NCBI RefSeq assembly: GCF_007558825.1
Contig: NZ_VLTK01000006.1
Coordinates: 190,639 to 254,638 of the forward strand
Direction: 5' to 3'
From: Brevibacterium aurantiacum
GTDB taxonomy: Bacteria > Actinomycetota > Actinomycetes > Actinomycetales > Brevibacteriaceae
Length of the DNA: 64,000 nucleotides
This document shows, piece by piece, positions 26,153 through 34,741 of the stretch (positions are counted from its first letter, which is position 1; the number at the start of each line of letters is the position of its first letter). Below the pieces are notes generated by a model that was given only the letters and a program-made list of their open reading frames with translations, was not told the origin of the DNA and ran no database searches. Position numbers and translations under genes: made by a program.

Positions 26153-27709
26153 GTGCCGATCACCTCGACAGTTCTCAACGTCGCTGGGAGCCATCCCGAG
26201 CAGCTCGCCCTCGTCGGCGCTGACGAGCGGCTGACCTACTCCGAACTCGTCGAAGACTCTCGCCGGATGTTCGCCGTCGTCGATGAACTTCATCGAGCGC
26301 AGACCGACCCGCCGATGCCCGCGCCGGAGACCGACGGCATCCCTATCACTGCCATCAGCATCACCTCGGCGTTTCACACCTCGCGCATCATCGCCGGGCT
26401 TGCCGGGTACCGCGCCGTGTCCGCGACCATCGATCCGCGCTGGCCGCTGACCCACCAGGTCGGTGTCATCCGGGCCACCGGAATCGGTGTGATCATCAGT
26501 GACTCACCCACTCTCGCCGAGGCGCTCGCCTCCTCCTGGACCGGTACAGTCATCAGCCTCGCCGACTTCCGCGCCCGCGAAGCCGCCCGCACACACGCCA
26601 CCGCCTCCACTCACGGGACCGTCGCCGCCGGTGAGCCGCCCGCGAGTCCGACCCCCGCACCCGCCGTCCGCGATGCGTCCGAGCCCTTCCTGATGCTCTT
26701 CTCCTCGGGCACGACGAGCAACCCGAAGGCCTTCATCAAGACGCGGCAGCAGTATCGCGACAATGTCTCAGTCTCCTCAGCCCACCTCGAACCGCTGCCC
26801 AGAGTCGCGACACTGGCACCTGGCCCTGTGTCCTACAGCCTCACGCTCTACGCGATCATCGAGAGCCTCGCGACCGGGGGCAGCGTGCACGTCGCCGACG
26901 AGTTCGACCCGATCACAATGGGTCGGCGCATCGAATCCGAGGCCATCTCCCGTGTCGTCGCAGTTCCCGCAGTCGTCCGCGCCCTCGCCGAGGCGGCCCG
27001 CCGTGACCCCGAACGTTTCACCCACCTCGACCTCGTCGTCACCGGCGGAGCCAATCTGCCGGCGAGCATCCGCGACCGCCTCGCCGAGATCCTCCCGGAA
27101 ACACGACTGATCAGCTACTACGGTGCCGCAGAGATCGGTTTCATCGGCGACAGCCGTGACGGTGACGGCACCTGGATCACCGTCTATCCGACCATCGGTG
27201 CTCAGATTCGGGACGAGTCCGGCGCCGAGGTTCCCGAGGGAGAACTCGGCACGCTGTGGATCCGGGCCGCGGCCTGCTCATACGGCTACGTCACCGGCAC
27301 CACCGACGCGGTGCTGCGTGGAGCAGACGGTTGGGCCACAGTCGATGACCAGGGGCGGATCGAGAACGGCAGGCTGCAGCTGGCCGGTCGGGCCGGCGAT
27401 ATCGCCATCACCGGTGGTCACAAGGTCTCATTGCCGCAAGTCGAGCGGGCATTCGAAACGTACGACAACCTCGGCGAGGTATGCGCCATCGCCCTCGAGG
27501 ACCCGGCGTTGGGCAGCCTCATCGCCCTCGTCATCGAAGTGAGCGCAGACAAGACCGCGCTGCTGAAACATGCACGTGCCCGCCTGGCGCCGCAGTTCGT
27601 TCCCCGTCGCGTCTATCGGCTCCAGCACCTGCCAAGGACGGTCGGCGGGAAGATTCGGCGCGTCGAAACCGTTGACCTCATTATGGACGGACTAGGACAG
27701 CGACTGTGA
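26153..27709 (+). CDS. adenylate-forming acyl-CoA/acyl-ACP ligase
   Basis: This 518-residue member of the ANL superfamily has the P-loop-like LFSSGTTSNPKAF (residues about 182-195), the YYGAAEIGFI adenine-binding motif, a hinge RAGDIAITGGHKVS, and the C-terminal catalytic lysine in PRTVGGKIRR. It should adenylate a carboxylic acid and load it on CoA or a carrier protein. The substrate pocket cannot be read reliably. A GGAGGT site precedes the GTG start. An Ala/Pro-rich loop of about 30 residues sits before the P-loop. Its stop overlaps the ketosynthase start, so it belongs to one acyl pathway with the next two genes. Confidence 0.85.
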   Translation: MPITSTVLNVAGSHPEQLALVGADERLTYSELVEDSRRMFAVVDELHRAQTDPPMPAPETDGIPITAISITSAFHTSRIIAGLAGYRAVSATIDPRWPLTHQVGVIRATGIGVIISDSPTLAEALASSWTGTVISLADFRAREAARTHATASTHGTVAAGEPPASPTPAPAVRDASEPFLMLFSSGTTSNPKAFIKTRQQYRDNVSVSSAHLEPLPRVATLAPGPVSYSLTLYAIIESLATGGSVHVADEFDPITMGRRIESEAISRVVAVPAVVRALAEAARRDPERFTHLDLVVTGGANLPASIRDRLAEILPETRLISYYGAAEIGFIGDSRDGDGTWITVYPTIGAQIRDESGAEVPEGELGTLWIRAAACSYGYVTGTTDAVLRGADGWATVDDQGRIENGRLQLAGRAGDIAITGGHKVSLPQVERAFETYDNLGEVCAIALEDPALGSLIALVIEVSADKTALLKHARARLAPQFVPRRVYRLQHLPRTVGGKIRRVETVDLIMDGLGQRL

Positions 27710-29064
27710 GCGGACAGGTCTCCACAGGCCGGGGCGCACCGACCACCGAAGGCAGCCGCGTCGTCATCACCGGAATGGGCGCGATCACGCCGAGCGGCAA
27801 CGACGTCGACGCACTGTGGGACTCCGTGGTCACCGGCCGCAGCGCAATCGGTCGACTCGAGGGGGAGCAGTTTGCGGATCTGGCGGTGCGCATCGGTGGC
27901 CAGGTGACAGGTTTCGACGCTGAGGCGGTCCTGCCCCGATCTCTCGCTCGCCGACTCAGCCCGGTCCAGCACTGGGCCATCGCCGCCGCAGACCAGGCCC
28001 TGGTGCAGGCAGGAATCGCACGCCCGGACACGGGGGCGAAAACGGATGCAGGAGCGCAGGCCGATGACGCTGACGGCCTCCCTTGGGACCGATCCCGCGC
28101 AGCCGTCATCGCCGCCACCGGCTCCGGCCCCGTCGATGCCATGCAGAACGCCACACGCTCACTGCTCGACGGCGGCCCCCGCTCGGTTCCCCTGACATTG
28201 GCGATCCACGGTGCACCCGACTCGGCCGCGGCGCTGCTGAGCCAGCGCTACGATTTCCGCGGGCCCGGGCAGGGAATCTCGGCCACCTGCGCCAGCGGGG
28301 CCATCGCCCTCGGCGAAGCAATGCGCCGCATCCGTCACGGATACGCCGATGCGGTGCTCGTCGTCGGAATGGAGGACTGCCTCAACGCGGTCAACCTGGC
28401 CTCGAACGCGAACATGCGAGCGCTCGCCGCCGGCTTCGAAGACGATCCCACATCCGCCAGCCGGCCCTTCGACAGTGCGCGATCCGGGTTCGTCATGAGC
28501 CAAGGCGCCGGTGCGATCCTCCTCGAATCCGAGGCCGGAGCCGCCGCCCGCGGGACCACCGTGCTCGCCGAGCTGGCAGGATTCGGAGCCGCCAGCGACG
28601 CCCACCACCCGACGAACCCGCACCCCGATGGCCGAGGTGCCGCCTCAGCGATGAGCCAGGCCCTGGCCGACGCTGGGCTGGACCCGGAGGGTATCGACCA
28701 CATCAACGCCCACGCCACCGGCACCCCCGCCGGCGATGCGGCAGAGCTCAAGGCCTTCGACGCCGCACTCGGCGCCACCGCCCACTCGATTCCGATCAGC
28801 GCCACGAAGTCGTCCACGGGCCACCTCCTCGGTGCCTCGGGGGTCGTCGAAGCCATGATTGCCATCCGAACGATGATGGAGCAGACGCTGCCCCCGACTC
28901 TCAACCTCGAGACCTGCGAATTCGACGGATGGAACATCGTTTCAGGTCAAGCACGCAACATCGGCCGTGACGGTGTCGACGATGCGCCGATCGCCACAGT
29001 CCTGTCGACCTCGTTCGGATTCGGCGGGCACAACGGTGCGATCATTCTGCGTCGGCCCCGCTGA
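27706..29064 (+). CDS. beta-ketoacyl-ACP synthase, FabF-like
   Basis: This 452-residue thiolase-fold condensing enzyme has the complete C-H-H site: C195 in SATCASG, H336 in INAHATGTPAGD and H373 in KSSTGHLLGASG. The start GSRVVITGMGAITPSGN and the PFDSARSGFVMSQGAGA segment are FabF/KAS II-like. It would extend an acyl chain by decarboxylative condensation. An insert of about 20 Ala/Asp/Gly residues near 107-125 is unusual. No acyl carrier protein, malonyl transferase or ketoreductase lies beside it, so it is probably a dedicated paralogue working with the ligase and dehydrogenase here, not the housekeeping enzyme. Confidence 0.88.
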   Translation: MSGQVSTGRGAPTTEGSRVVITGMGAITPSGNDVDALWDSVVTGRSAIGRLEGEQFADLAVRIGGQVTGFDAEAVLPRSLARRLSPVQHWAIAAADQALVQAGIARPDTGAKTDAGAQADDADGLPWDRSRAAVIAATGSGPVDAMQNATRSLLDGGPRSVPLTLAIHGAPDSAAALLSQRYDFRGPGQGISATCASGAIALGEAMRRIRHGYADAVLVVGMEDCLNAVNLASNANMRALAAGFEDDPTSASRPFDSARSGFVMSQGAGAILLESEAGAAARGTTVLAELAGFGAASDAHHPTNPHPDGRGAASAMSQALADAGLDPEGIDHINAHATGTPAGDAAELKAFDAALGATAHSIPISATKSSTGHLLGASGVVEAMIAIRTMMEQTLPPTLNLETCEFDGWNIVSGQARNIGRDGVDDAPIATVLSTSFGFGGHNGAIILRRPR

Positions 29065-29130
29065 TCAACGTGGGACTTCGACTCGCTGCCCCCGATCCAA
29101 TGGGGAATCTGACCCCGTCCGCTAGGAGAC

Positions 29131-30339
29131 ATGATGACCGACCGTGAGACCCGCCTCGGAGAACTGGCCGAGAAATACCTTCCCGCCGAGGTGTGTGAGC
29201 GTTTCCGCGAACGTGCGGGCGTCTACGACCGTGAGAACCGCTTCTTCGACGAAGACCTCGAGGAGCTGAAGTCTCTGGGCTACCTCACTCTGTTCGTTCC
29301 GGACGCCTACGGAGGTCCGGGGCTGAGCCTGCACGAGGTTTCGCGTCTGCAGCAGCGCCTGGCCTCGGCGGCTCCGGCCACGGCATTGGCGATCAACATG
29401 CACCTCATGTGCACCGGTGTCGTCAAGGCACTCAACGACCGCGGCGATGCCTCATTGAACTGGGTGTTCGACGAGGCGATGGCGGGGGAGATCTTCGCCT
29501 TCGGCATCTCCGAACCCTCCAACGACTGGGTCATGCAGGGGTCGAACACTGAGGCTGAACCGACCTCTGACGGCGGCTACCTGCTCACCGGCGTGAAGAT
29601 CTTCACCTCACTCTCACCCGTGTGGACGCGCCTCATCGTCCACGGAGAGATCGCCTCCGAAGAGGAGGGAATCGCCGGCCCCGATGCAGACCAGCCAGCC
29701 GAGGGTCAGTTGGTCTACGGCTTCATCGAACGCGGAGCCGAGGGCATCACGGTCTCCGACCATTGGGACGTCATGGGAATGCGGGCCTCCCAGTCACGGG
29801 CGACGATGCTTCACCAGGTGCCCATGCGCCCCGAACGGGTCTCGCGCACCATCCCGGCAGGCAAGCACCCCGACCCGCTGACCTTCGCGATCACCAGCAA
29901 CTTCCAACTGCTCATCGCCTCCGTCTATGCCGGCGTGGCCGCCCGCGCGCTCGAACTCGGCGCTGCCGGGCTGAAGAAGCGGAAGTCTGCGAAGTCCGGG
30001 ACCACCTTCGCCGAGGTGCCCGAGACTCGCGCTCGCCTCGCCGACGCGCACCTGGACTACCTCGCCGTCCCCGCCATGCTCGACGCCTACACCAGGGACT
30101 TCGACGCACTGGTCGACCACGGGGCCGGTTGGCCGCTGCGATTGGTGGGAGCCCGGATCAAGGCCTCCGATGCGGCCAGGAACGCGGCTGAGACGGCTCT
30201 CATGTGTTCCGGTGGCGGCGGCTTCGACAACAGCCACGAACTCTCGCGCCTCTACCGGGATGCGACCGCCGGACTGTTCCATCCGCCGAGCGCTGACGCC
30301 GCCCGCCCGATGTACGCGGCAGCCCTCCTCGACGACTGA
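29131..30339 (+). CDS. acyl-CoA dehydrogenase-family flavoprotein
   Basis: This 402-residue member of the acyl-CoA dehydrogenase superfamily has a helical N-domain (YGGPGLSLHEVSRLQQRLAS), a beta-domain with FGISEPSNDW and the DHWDVMGMRASQSR segment, and a helical C-domain ending in RLYRDATAGLFHPPS. The C-terminal pattern is that of the divergent class that includes flavin monooxygenase-like members, so oxidation could be desaturation or hydroxylation. The usual catalytic Glu was not located with certainty. It follows the ketosynthase by 66 bases, with a TAGGAGA site before two adjacent ATGs, and likely acts on the same acyl thioester. Confidence 0.82.
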   Translation: MMTDRETRLGELAEKYLPAEVCERFRERAGVYDRENRFFDEDLEELKSLGYLTLFVPDAYGGPGLSLHEVSRLQQRLASAAPATALAINMHLMCTGVVKALNDRGDASLNWVFDEAMAGEIFAFGISEPSNDWVMQGSNTEAEPTSDGGYLLTGVKIFTSLSPVWTRLIVHGEIASEEEGIAGPDADQPAEGQLVYGFIERGAEGITVSDHWDVMGMRASQSRATMLHQVPMRPERVSRTIPAGKHPDPLTFAITSNFQLLIASVYAGVAARALELGAAGLKKRKSAKSGTTFAEVPETRARLADAHLDYLAVPAMLDAYTRDFDALVDHGAGWPLRLVGARIKASDAARNAAETALMCSGGGGFDNSHELSRLYRDATAGLFHPPSADAARPMYAAALLDD

Positions 30340-30398
30340 GCGGCCCGAGCGGTGTTCGTCCGACCGGGCAAGCTGTCAGGGCGGCGCGACGGGTCTAC

Positions 30399-30473
30399 AG
30401 CGCTGAGGGGTGAACGGCGCTGAGGGTTGAACGGCGCTGGGTGCTGAACGAGGCTGAAGGTTGAACGGCGCTG
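30399..30473. repeat. four tandem 17-base units
   Basis: Four imperfect units of GGCGCTGAGGGTTGAAC run at 30399-30415, 30416-30432, 30433-30449 and 30450-30466, then a partial fifth. They lie in the 194-base gap before the YtcJ-like gene. The unit has no internal palindrome. Confidence 0.85.
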
Positions 30474-30533
30474 TCGGGTCTGGCGTGGCACGATGGTGGG
30501 TAACTCACACCAGCTGCAGAGACGGAGCATCCG

Positions 30534-32204
30534 ATGGACGAGAGAACACCGACGATCGTGCGCGCGAACTCGATCGTGTCGCAGGCGAGGACGCGGCAGG
30601 GCGCCCACAGGTCCCTAGCAACGCCTGATTCCCTCACCGGCTCAGCCGCCAGCTCGGCTCTCGAACCTGAGGCGTTGGCGATCACCGGCGAGACCATCAC
30701 CGCCACCGGCTCAGTGTCAGAACTGCGAGACAGGTTCCCCGCCGCCGAGGTGCTCGACTTCGGCGACTCGACCATCATCCCCGGTCTCAACGACGCCCAC
30801 ATCCACCTCGCCCTGACTGCCGGTGACGCCCTCCACCTCGACCTGTCCCATGAAGCAGTCAGAGACGTTCCCACCCTGTTGGACACGATCGCCGCGGAGG
30901 TGAGGGCAGCCTCGGCGGGGGTGTGGGTCAAAGGCAGTCGCTATGACGATGAGAAGACCGGGATCGTCCTCCGCGACGAACTCGACCGGATCGCGCCCGA
31001 GACCCCGGTTCTCGTCAACCACGTCGCCGGACACTGGGGCGTGGTCAATTCGGCCGGACTGCGATTCCTCGGCATCGACGAGTCCTCACCCGACCCGGAC
31101 GGCGGCCGCAATGACCGCTATTCCGACGGTCGGCTCAACGGGAAGCTCATCGAGCGGGCGCTGATGAACGTCCTCATGCCGGCCACTGCCCGCGGGGAGC
31201 GTTTCATTCCCGGGGACACGGTCGAGGACCTGCAGCTCGGCGCCGCGCGGACGATCGCTAAGTGGAATGCCGCGGGCCTGACCTCGATCTGCGACGCACT
31301 CATCAGCCCCCAGGACATCGGGATCCTCTCAGCATTGCGCGCCGACGATGCACTCGGCCTGCGCATCGGCATGCTTCTGTCCATCGACCACTATGACAAG
31401 GCCGCCGAGTTCGGAATCGGCAGCGGTTTCGGAGACGATCGTCTTAAGCTCATCGGTGTCAAAGCCTTCCTCGACGGGGCGATCGGTGGGCGGACCTGCC
31501 TGCTCTCCGAGCCGTTCAACGACCCGAGCTATCAGGGTGTGCAGACCACTTCGACCGAGGAGCTGCGAGCCGACGTCGAGCGCGTCCATACCGACGGCAA
31601 CCGCATCGGCGTCCACGCGAACGGCGACGCCGCGATCCGCCTCGTCCTCGATGCCTTCGAAGACGTTGCTGCCCGGATCCCGCGCCCTGGTCTGCGGCAC
31701 CGGATCGAACACTGCAGCCTCATCGACGACGACATCCTGAATCGGATGAACCGCCTCGGCGCCGTTGCTGTCCCCTTCGCCGGATATCCGGGCTATCACG
31801 GTGGGGCGCTGAACTCCTGGTACGGCGAGGAGAGGATGGAGCGGATGTTCGCCCACCGCTCGTTCCTCGACGCCGGAGTCACGGTGGCCGGATCATCGGA
31901 CTATCCGTGCGGGCCCTATCAGCCGCTTTTCGGACTGCAGTCGCTGGTGACGAGGACCGGCGTCGACGACGGGATCACCGTCGGAGCCTCGCAGAAGGTC
32001 ACAGCAGCCGAGGCGCTGTCGATCTTCACTCTCGGATCCGCCGAGGCCTCAGGGGAGGAGTCCTGCAAGGGCAGACTGGCACCGGGATACCTCGCCGACT
32101 TCACCGTCCTCGGAGACAACCCACTGACAGTCGACCCTCACGGAATTGCGGACATCGACGTGCGCGCGACGTATGTCGGTGGGAGTGAGGTGTACGGGGG
32201 CTGA
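30534..32204 (+). CDS. YtcJ-like amidohydrolase (amidohydrolase family 3)
   Basis: This 556-residue metal-dependent hydrolase has HIH in PGLNDAHIHLAL, then a long insert domain, KAFLDGAIGGRT with the carboxylated-lysine-like position, GVHANGDAAI, HRIEHCSLI and GSSDYPCGPY as later metal-ligand motifs. The C-terminal beta-sandwich is marked by GRLAPGYLADFTVLGDNP. The YtcJ/NfdA type hydrolyses N-formyl or N-acyl groups of substituted amides. The true substrate is unknown. It has a CGGAG site before the ATG, stands alone, and converges on a GntR gene. Confidence 0.83.
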   Translation: MDERTPTIVRANSIVSQARTRQGAHRSLATPDSLTGSAASSALEPEALAITGETITATGSVSELRDRFPAAEVLDFGDSTIIPGLNDAHIHLALTAGDALHLDLSHEAVRDVPTLLDTIAAEVRAASAGVWVKGSRYDDEKTGIVLRDELDRIAPETPVLVNHVAGHWGVVNSAGLRFLGIDESSPDPDGGRNDRYSDGRLNGKLIERALMNVLMPATARGERFIPGDTVEDLQLGAARTIAKWNAAGLTSICDALISPQDIGILSALRADDALGLRIGMLLSIDHYDKAAEFGIGSGFGDDRLKLIGVKAFLDGAIGGRTCLLSEPFNDPSYQGVQTTSTEELRADVERVHTDGNRIGVHANGDAAIRLVLDAFEDVAARIPRPGLRHRIEHCSLIDDDILNRMNRLGAVAVPFAGYPGYHGGALNSWYGEERMERMFAHRSFLDAGVTVAGSSDYPCGPYQPLFGLQSLVTRTGVDDGITVGASQKVTAAEALSIFTLGSAEASGEESCKGRLAPGYLADFTVLGDNPLTVDPHGIADIDVRATYVGGSEVYGG

Positions 32205-32237
32205 GGCCCAGAGGGTGTTCGTACAGCTGGCCACGTC

Positions 32238-32921
32238 CTAAGACAGGGTCGAGACCTGCTGCTCGAGCACCATCTGGCGAAGCATGTCGAGACGGATTGA
32301 GCGCGCGGTGGTGAAGTGGCCGCGGGCGATCTCGCGAGCCCGAACGGGATCCCTATTCTCGATGGCGTCGATGAGGGCTTCGTGCTCGTCGAGCGCTTCC
32401 GCCCAGCGGTTGCCGATCGAGAGTGTGGAATGCGGGGCGTGGACCAAGTGGGTCGTCAGCCTGTTGAGCAGATCTTCGAGCACGGGATTGTGGGCAGCGG
32501 ACCACACCGCGGCGTGGAATTCCAGATTGCTGCGGATCAGTGTGCGGTCACTGGCGTCATCTAAGCCGCGGTCTCGTTCGAGCAGCGCCTGCAGCTGGAA
32601 CACGTCGCGGATTGAGCGCTCCATCGCGGCCTGTCCGGCCACTTCCTCTTCCAACAGGATCCGGGTGTCATAGACCTGGACGATCTTCTCGGTATCGATG
32701 GCCGCGACCTCTAATCCACGCGCCTTGCGAGAGACGAGGCTGGCTTCCTCCAGTCGGCTCAGCACTTCCCGAATGGGGGTACGTGAGACTCCGAAGCGCT
32801 CGGCAAGGGCAACTTCCTTGAGCTGAGTCCCCGGGGTGATGGTTCCGTCAAGAATGTCCATCCTCAGCGCTTCGAAGATCGAATCGCGATCTGTCAGTTG
32901 AGCGGCAGCGGAGTTCTTCAT
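32238..32921 (-). CDS. GntR-family (FCD) regulator, candidate regulator of tcuA-tctCBA
   Basis: This 227-residue protein has a GntR winged helix (LKEVALAERFGVSRTPIREV) and an FCD domain. ATG 32921 has an AAGGGACG site; the frame is open upstream, but through the operator region. It sits just downstream of the tricarballylate-dehydrogenase-like gene on the same strand. A TGTATACA palindrome in its own promoter recurs in the tcuA/tctC divergent promoter, so it likely controls that tricarboxylate locus and itself. The ligand is probably the tricarboxylate or a derivative. Confidence 0.83.
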   Translation of the reverse strand: MKNSAAAQLTDRDSIFEALRMDILDGTITPGTQLKEVALAERFGVSRTPIREVLSRLEEASLVSRKARGLEVAAIDTEKIVQVYDTRILLEEEVAGQAAMERSIRDVFQLQALLERDRGLDDASDRTLIRSNLEFHAAVWSAAHNPVLEDLLNRLTTHLVHAPHSTLSIGNRWAEALDEHEALIDAIENRDPVRAREIARGHFTTARSIRLDMLRQMVLEQQVSTLS

Positions 32922-32968
32922 ACGACCGCACGTCCCTTCTGGCTGGTTTGTATCGCATTCAAGCACTA

Positions 32969-32976
32969 TGTATACA
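32969..32976. promoter_or_regulatory. TGTATACA site before the GntR gene
   Basis: A perfect 8-bp palindrome lies about 48 bases upstream of the GntR start. GTATAC-centred palindromes are typical of FCD-type GntR operators. The same 8-mer occurs at 34666-34673. Confidence 0.55.
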
Positions 32977-33089
32977 GTACGCCATGGCTCCCGACTCGAC
33001 AGTGCGAGAACGAGAAGCCATGGCGTACCGAACACCTGATTCCAGAGCGAACCGATAGACGGATCGCTCTGGAAACAGTGCGATCCTGC

Positions 33090-34568
33090 TCAGGCGATGG
33101 AACCGGCGCGGCGACCGAAGACGCAGCCTGCGGCCAGTCCGGAACCGCCGGGGTAGTTGAGGCTGAAGAGGCCACCGAGCATCTCGCCAGCCACCATCAG
33201 CCCGGGAATCGGCTGACCCGATTCGTTGAGCACACGTCCCTCGAGATCGGATTTCAGGCCTCCGAAGGTGAAGGTGATTCCGCACGTGACCGGGTAGGCG
33301 TAGAAGGGGCCCGACTCGATCGGTGCCGCCCAGTTGCTCTTGACCGGAGTGACATCGGAGCTCTTTCCGTCCTTGATCGTCGGGTCGAAGTCGACGTCGC
33401 GACGAACTCCTACGTTGTATTCCTCGATCGTGGCGGTGAACGCGTCCGGATCGATATTCAGCTTCTCGGCGAGCTCAGGCAGAGTATCGGCGATGACCTC
33501 GGAGATCTCCGGCATTTCGTACTCTTCGCTGCGCAGCATCGGGCGCAGATCGCGGTCGAAGATCTGATACGCGGTGGAGTCCGGCTGTTCCAGAATCACT
33601 TTGCCGTACTTCGCATAGGTGTAGTTGCGGAAGTCCGCCCCCTCATCGAGGAACCGCTGGCCCTCATTGTTGACAAGAACGCCGAGGTGGTAGGACTGCC
33701 GGGTGAGACGGTTCGTGAGTTCCCGGTTGGATTCGTTCTTCGGGGTGAACGCATCCCACTGGACGCTGTGGCAGGTCGACCAGTCTCCACCGCGTGCGGC
33801 CCCCAGATCGAGGGCGGCACGGAGCATGTCTCCCTTGTTGAGGGGAGTGCCACGGACCTTGGCATTGGCCCAGCGCTCGCCCATGTGCTCGGCGCGCATC
33901 TCGGCATTGGCTTCGAATCCGCCCGCAGTGAGGACAATGGATTCGGCGCGCAGGGTGACCACTCCGTCCGGGGTCTCGGCGCTGACTCCGCGCACCTGAC
34001 CGTCTTCGACGAGCAGTTCCGTGGCGCGATGGCCGTATCGGACGTCGGTGCCCATCTGCGTCGCGACTTCGGTGTGGTCGGCGATGAGGCCCTGGCCGCC
34101 GTCGACGTTGCCCACGTGCAGTCCGCCCCAGAACAGGTAGGAGCCGTCGGGACGTTCATAGGCCTGTCGTTCATACATCAGGCGGTACTTCAGACCCAGC
34201 GACTTCAGCCACCTGAGGGTCGAGTGAGACTCCTCGGCGAGGACGTCGGCGAGCTCGAGGTCGGTCCGTCCTTCGGTGACCCGGACAAGGTCGGCGATGT
34301 ACTCGTCCTTCGAATAGGGCGGGACCTCACTGACGGGGTGGCGGTCATCGGCCTCCACCAGGTCGGTCAGGTCATCGATCCCGTTGTGGACGATGCGGGT
34401 GGCACCCGCAGTGTAGAAGCTGTTTCCGCCCGCACTGCCGTCGCTTCCTGCCTCGAGAAGGATGACTGAACGTCCTCTTTCGCGGGCGGCATGTGCTGCA
34501 GTGAAGCCGGCATTGCCGCCGCCGACGACGATCACCTCAGCATCGAGTTCCTGATTCTCTGTGCTCAC
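33090..34568 (-). CDS. tcuA: FAD-dependent tricarballylate dehydrogenase-like protein
   Basis: This 492-residue flavoprotein of the fumarate reductase/succinate dehydrogenase flavoprotein family has an N-terminal Rossmann FAD motif (VIVVGGGNAGFTAAHAA), the GGNSFYTAGATR capping segment, WGGLHVGNVDGGQGL, and the C-terminal MVAGEMLGGLFSLNYPGGSG FAD loop. Length and motifs match TcuA, which oxidises tricarballylate to cis-aconitate. Divergent tctCBA genes for tricarboxylate uptake support this. No TcuB electron-transfer partner is present, so reoxidation must use another carrier. Other carboxylate dehydrogenases of the family remain possible. Confidence 0.78.
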   Translation of the reverse strand: MSTENQELDAEVIVVGGGNAGFTAAHAARERGRSVILLEAGSDGSAGGNSFYTAGATRIVHNGIDDLTDLVEADDRHPVSEVPPYSKDEYIADLVRVTEGRTDLELADVLAEESHSTLRWLKSLGLKYRLMYERQAYERPDGSYLFWGGLHVGNVDGGQGLIADHTEVATQMGTDVRYGHRATELLVEDGQVRGVSAETPDGVVTLRAESIVLTAGGFEANAEMRAEHMGERWANAKVRGTPLNKGDMLRAALDLGAARGGDWSTCHSVQWDAFTPKNESNRELTNRLTRQSYHLGVLVNNEGQRFLDEGADFRNYTYAKYGKVILEQPDSTAYQIFDRDLRPMLRSEEYEMPEISEVIADTLPELAEKLNIDPDAFTATIEEYNVGVRRDVDFDPTIKDGKSSDVTPVKSNWAAPIESGPFYAYPVTCGITFTFGGLKSDLEGRVLNESGQPIPGLMVAGEMLGGLFSLNYPGGSGLAAGCVFGRRAGSIA

Positions 34569-34631
34569 AACGAGCCTCCCTTTATGTGTATCAATGGTCT
34601 GAGAAAAATGCAGACGCTTCAGAAAAAGTAC

Positions 34632-34673
34632 TTGCAGTATACGAGTGTACTCGCTTACGCTTCAATGTATACA
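34632..34673. promoter_or_regulatory. tcuA/tctC divergent operator region
   Basis: The AT-rich spacer holds GTATAC (34637-34642), CGAGT-gt-ACTCG (34642-34653) and TGTATACA (34666-34673) within 42 bases. The last is identical to the site before the GntR gene at 32921, suggesting cooperative control of both divergent transcripts. Confidence 0.6.
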
Positions 34674-34741
34674 CGGAATTCGAGTGGCGTCACAGGTGCC
34701 GCCCGAAGGAACGGCGATGGAACGAGGAGGTTCCCTACGAC

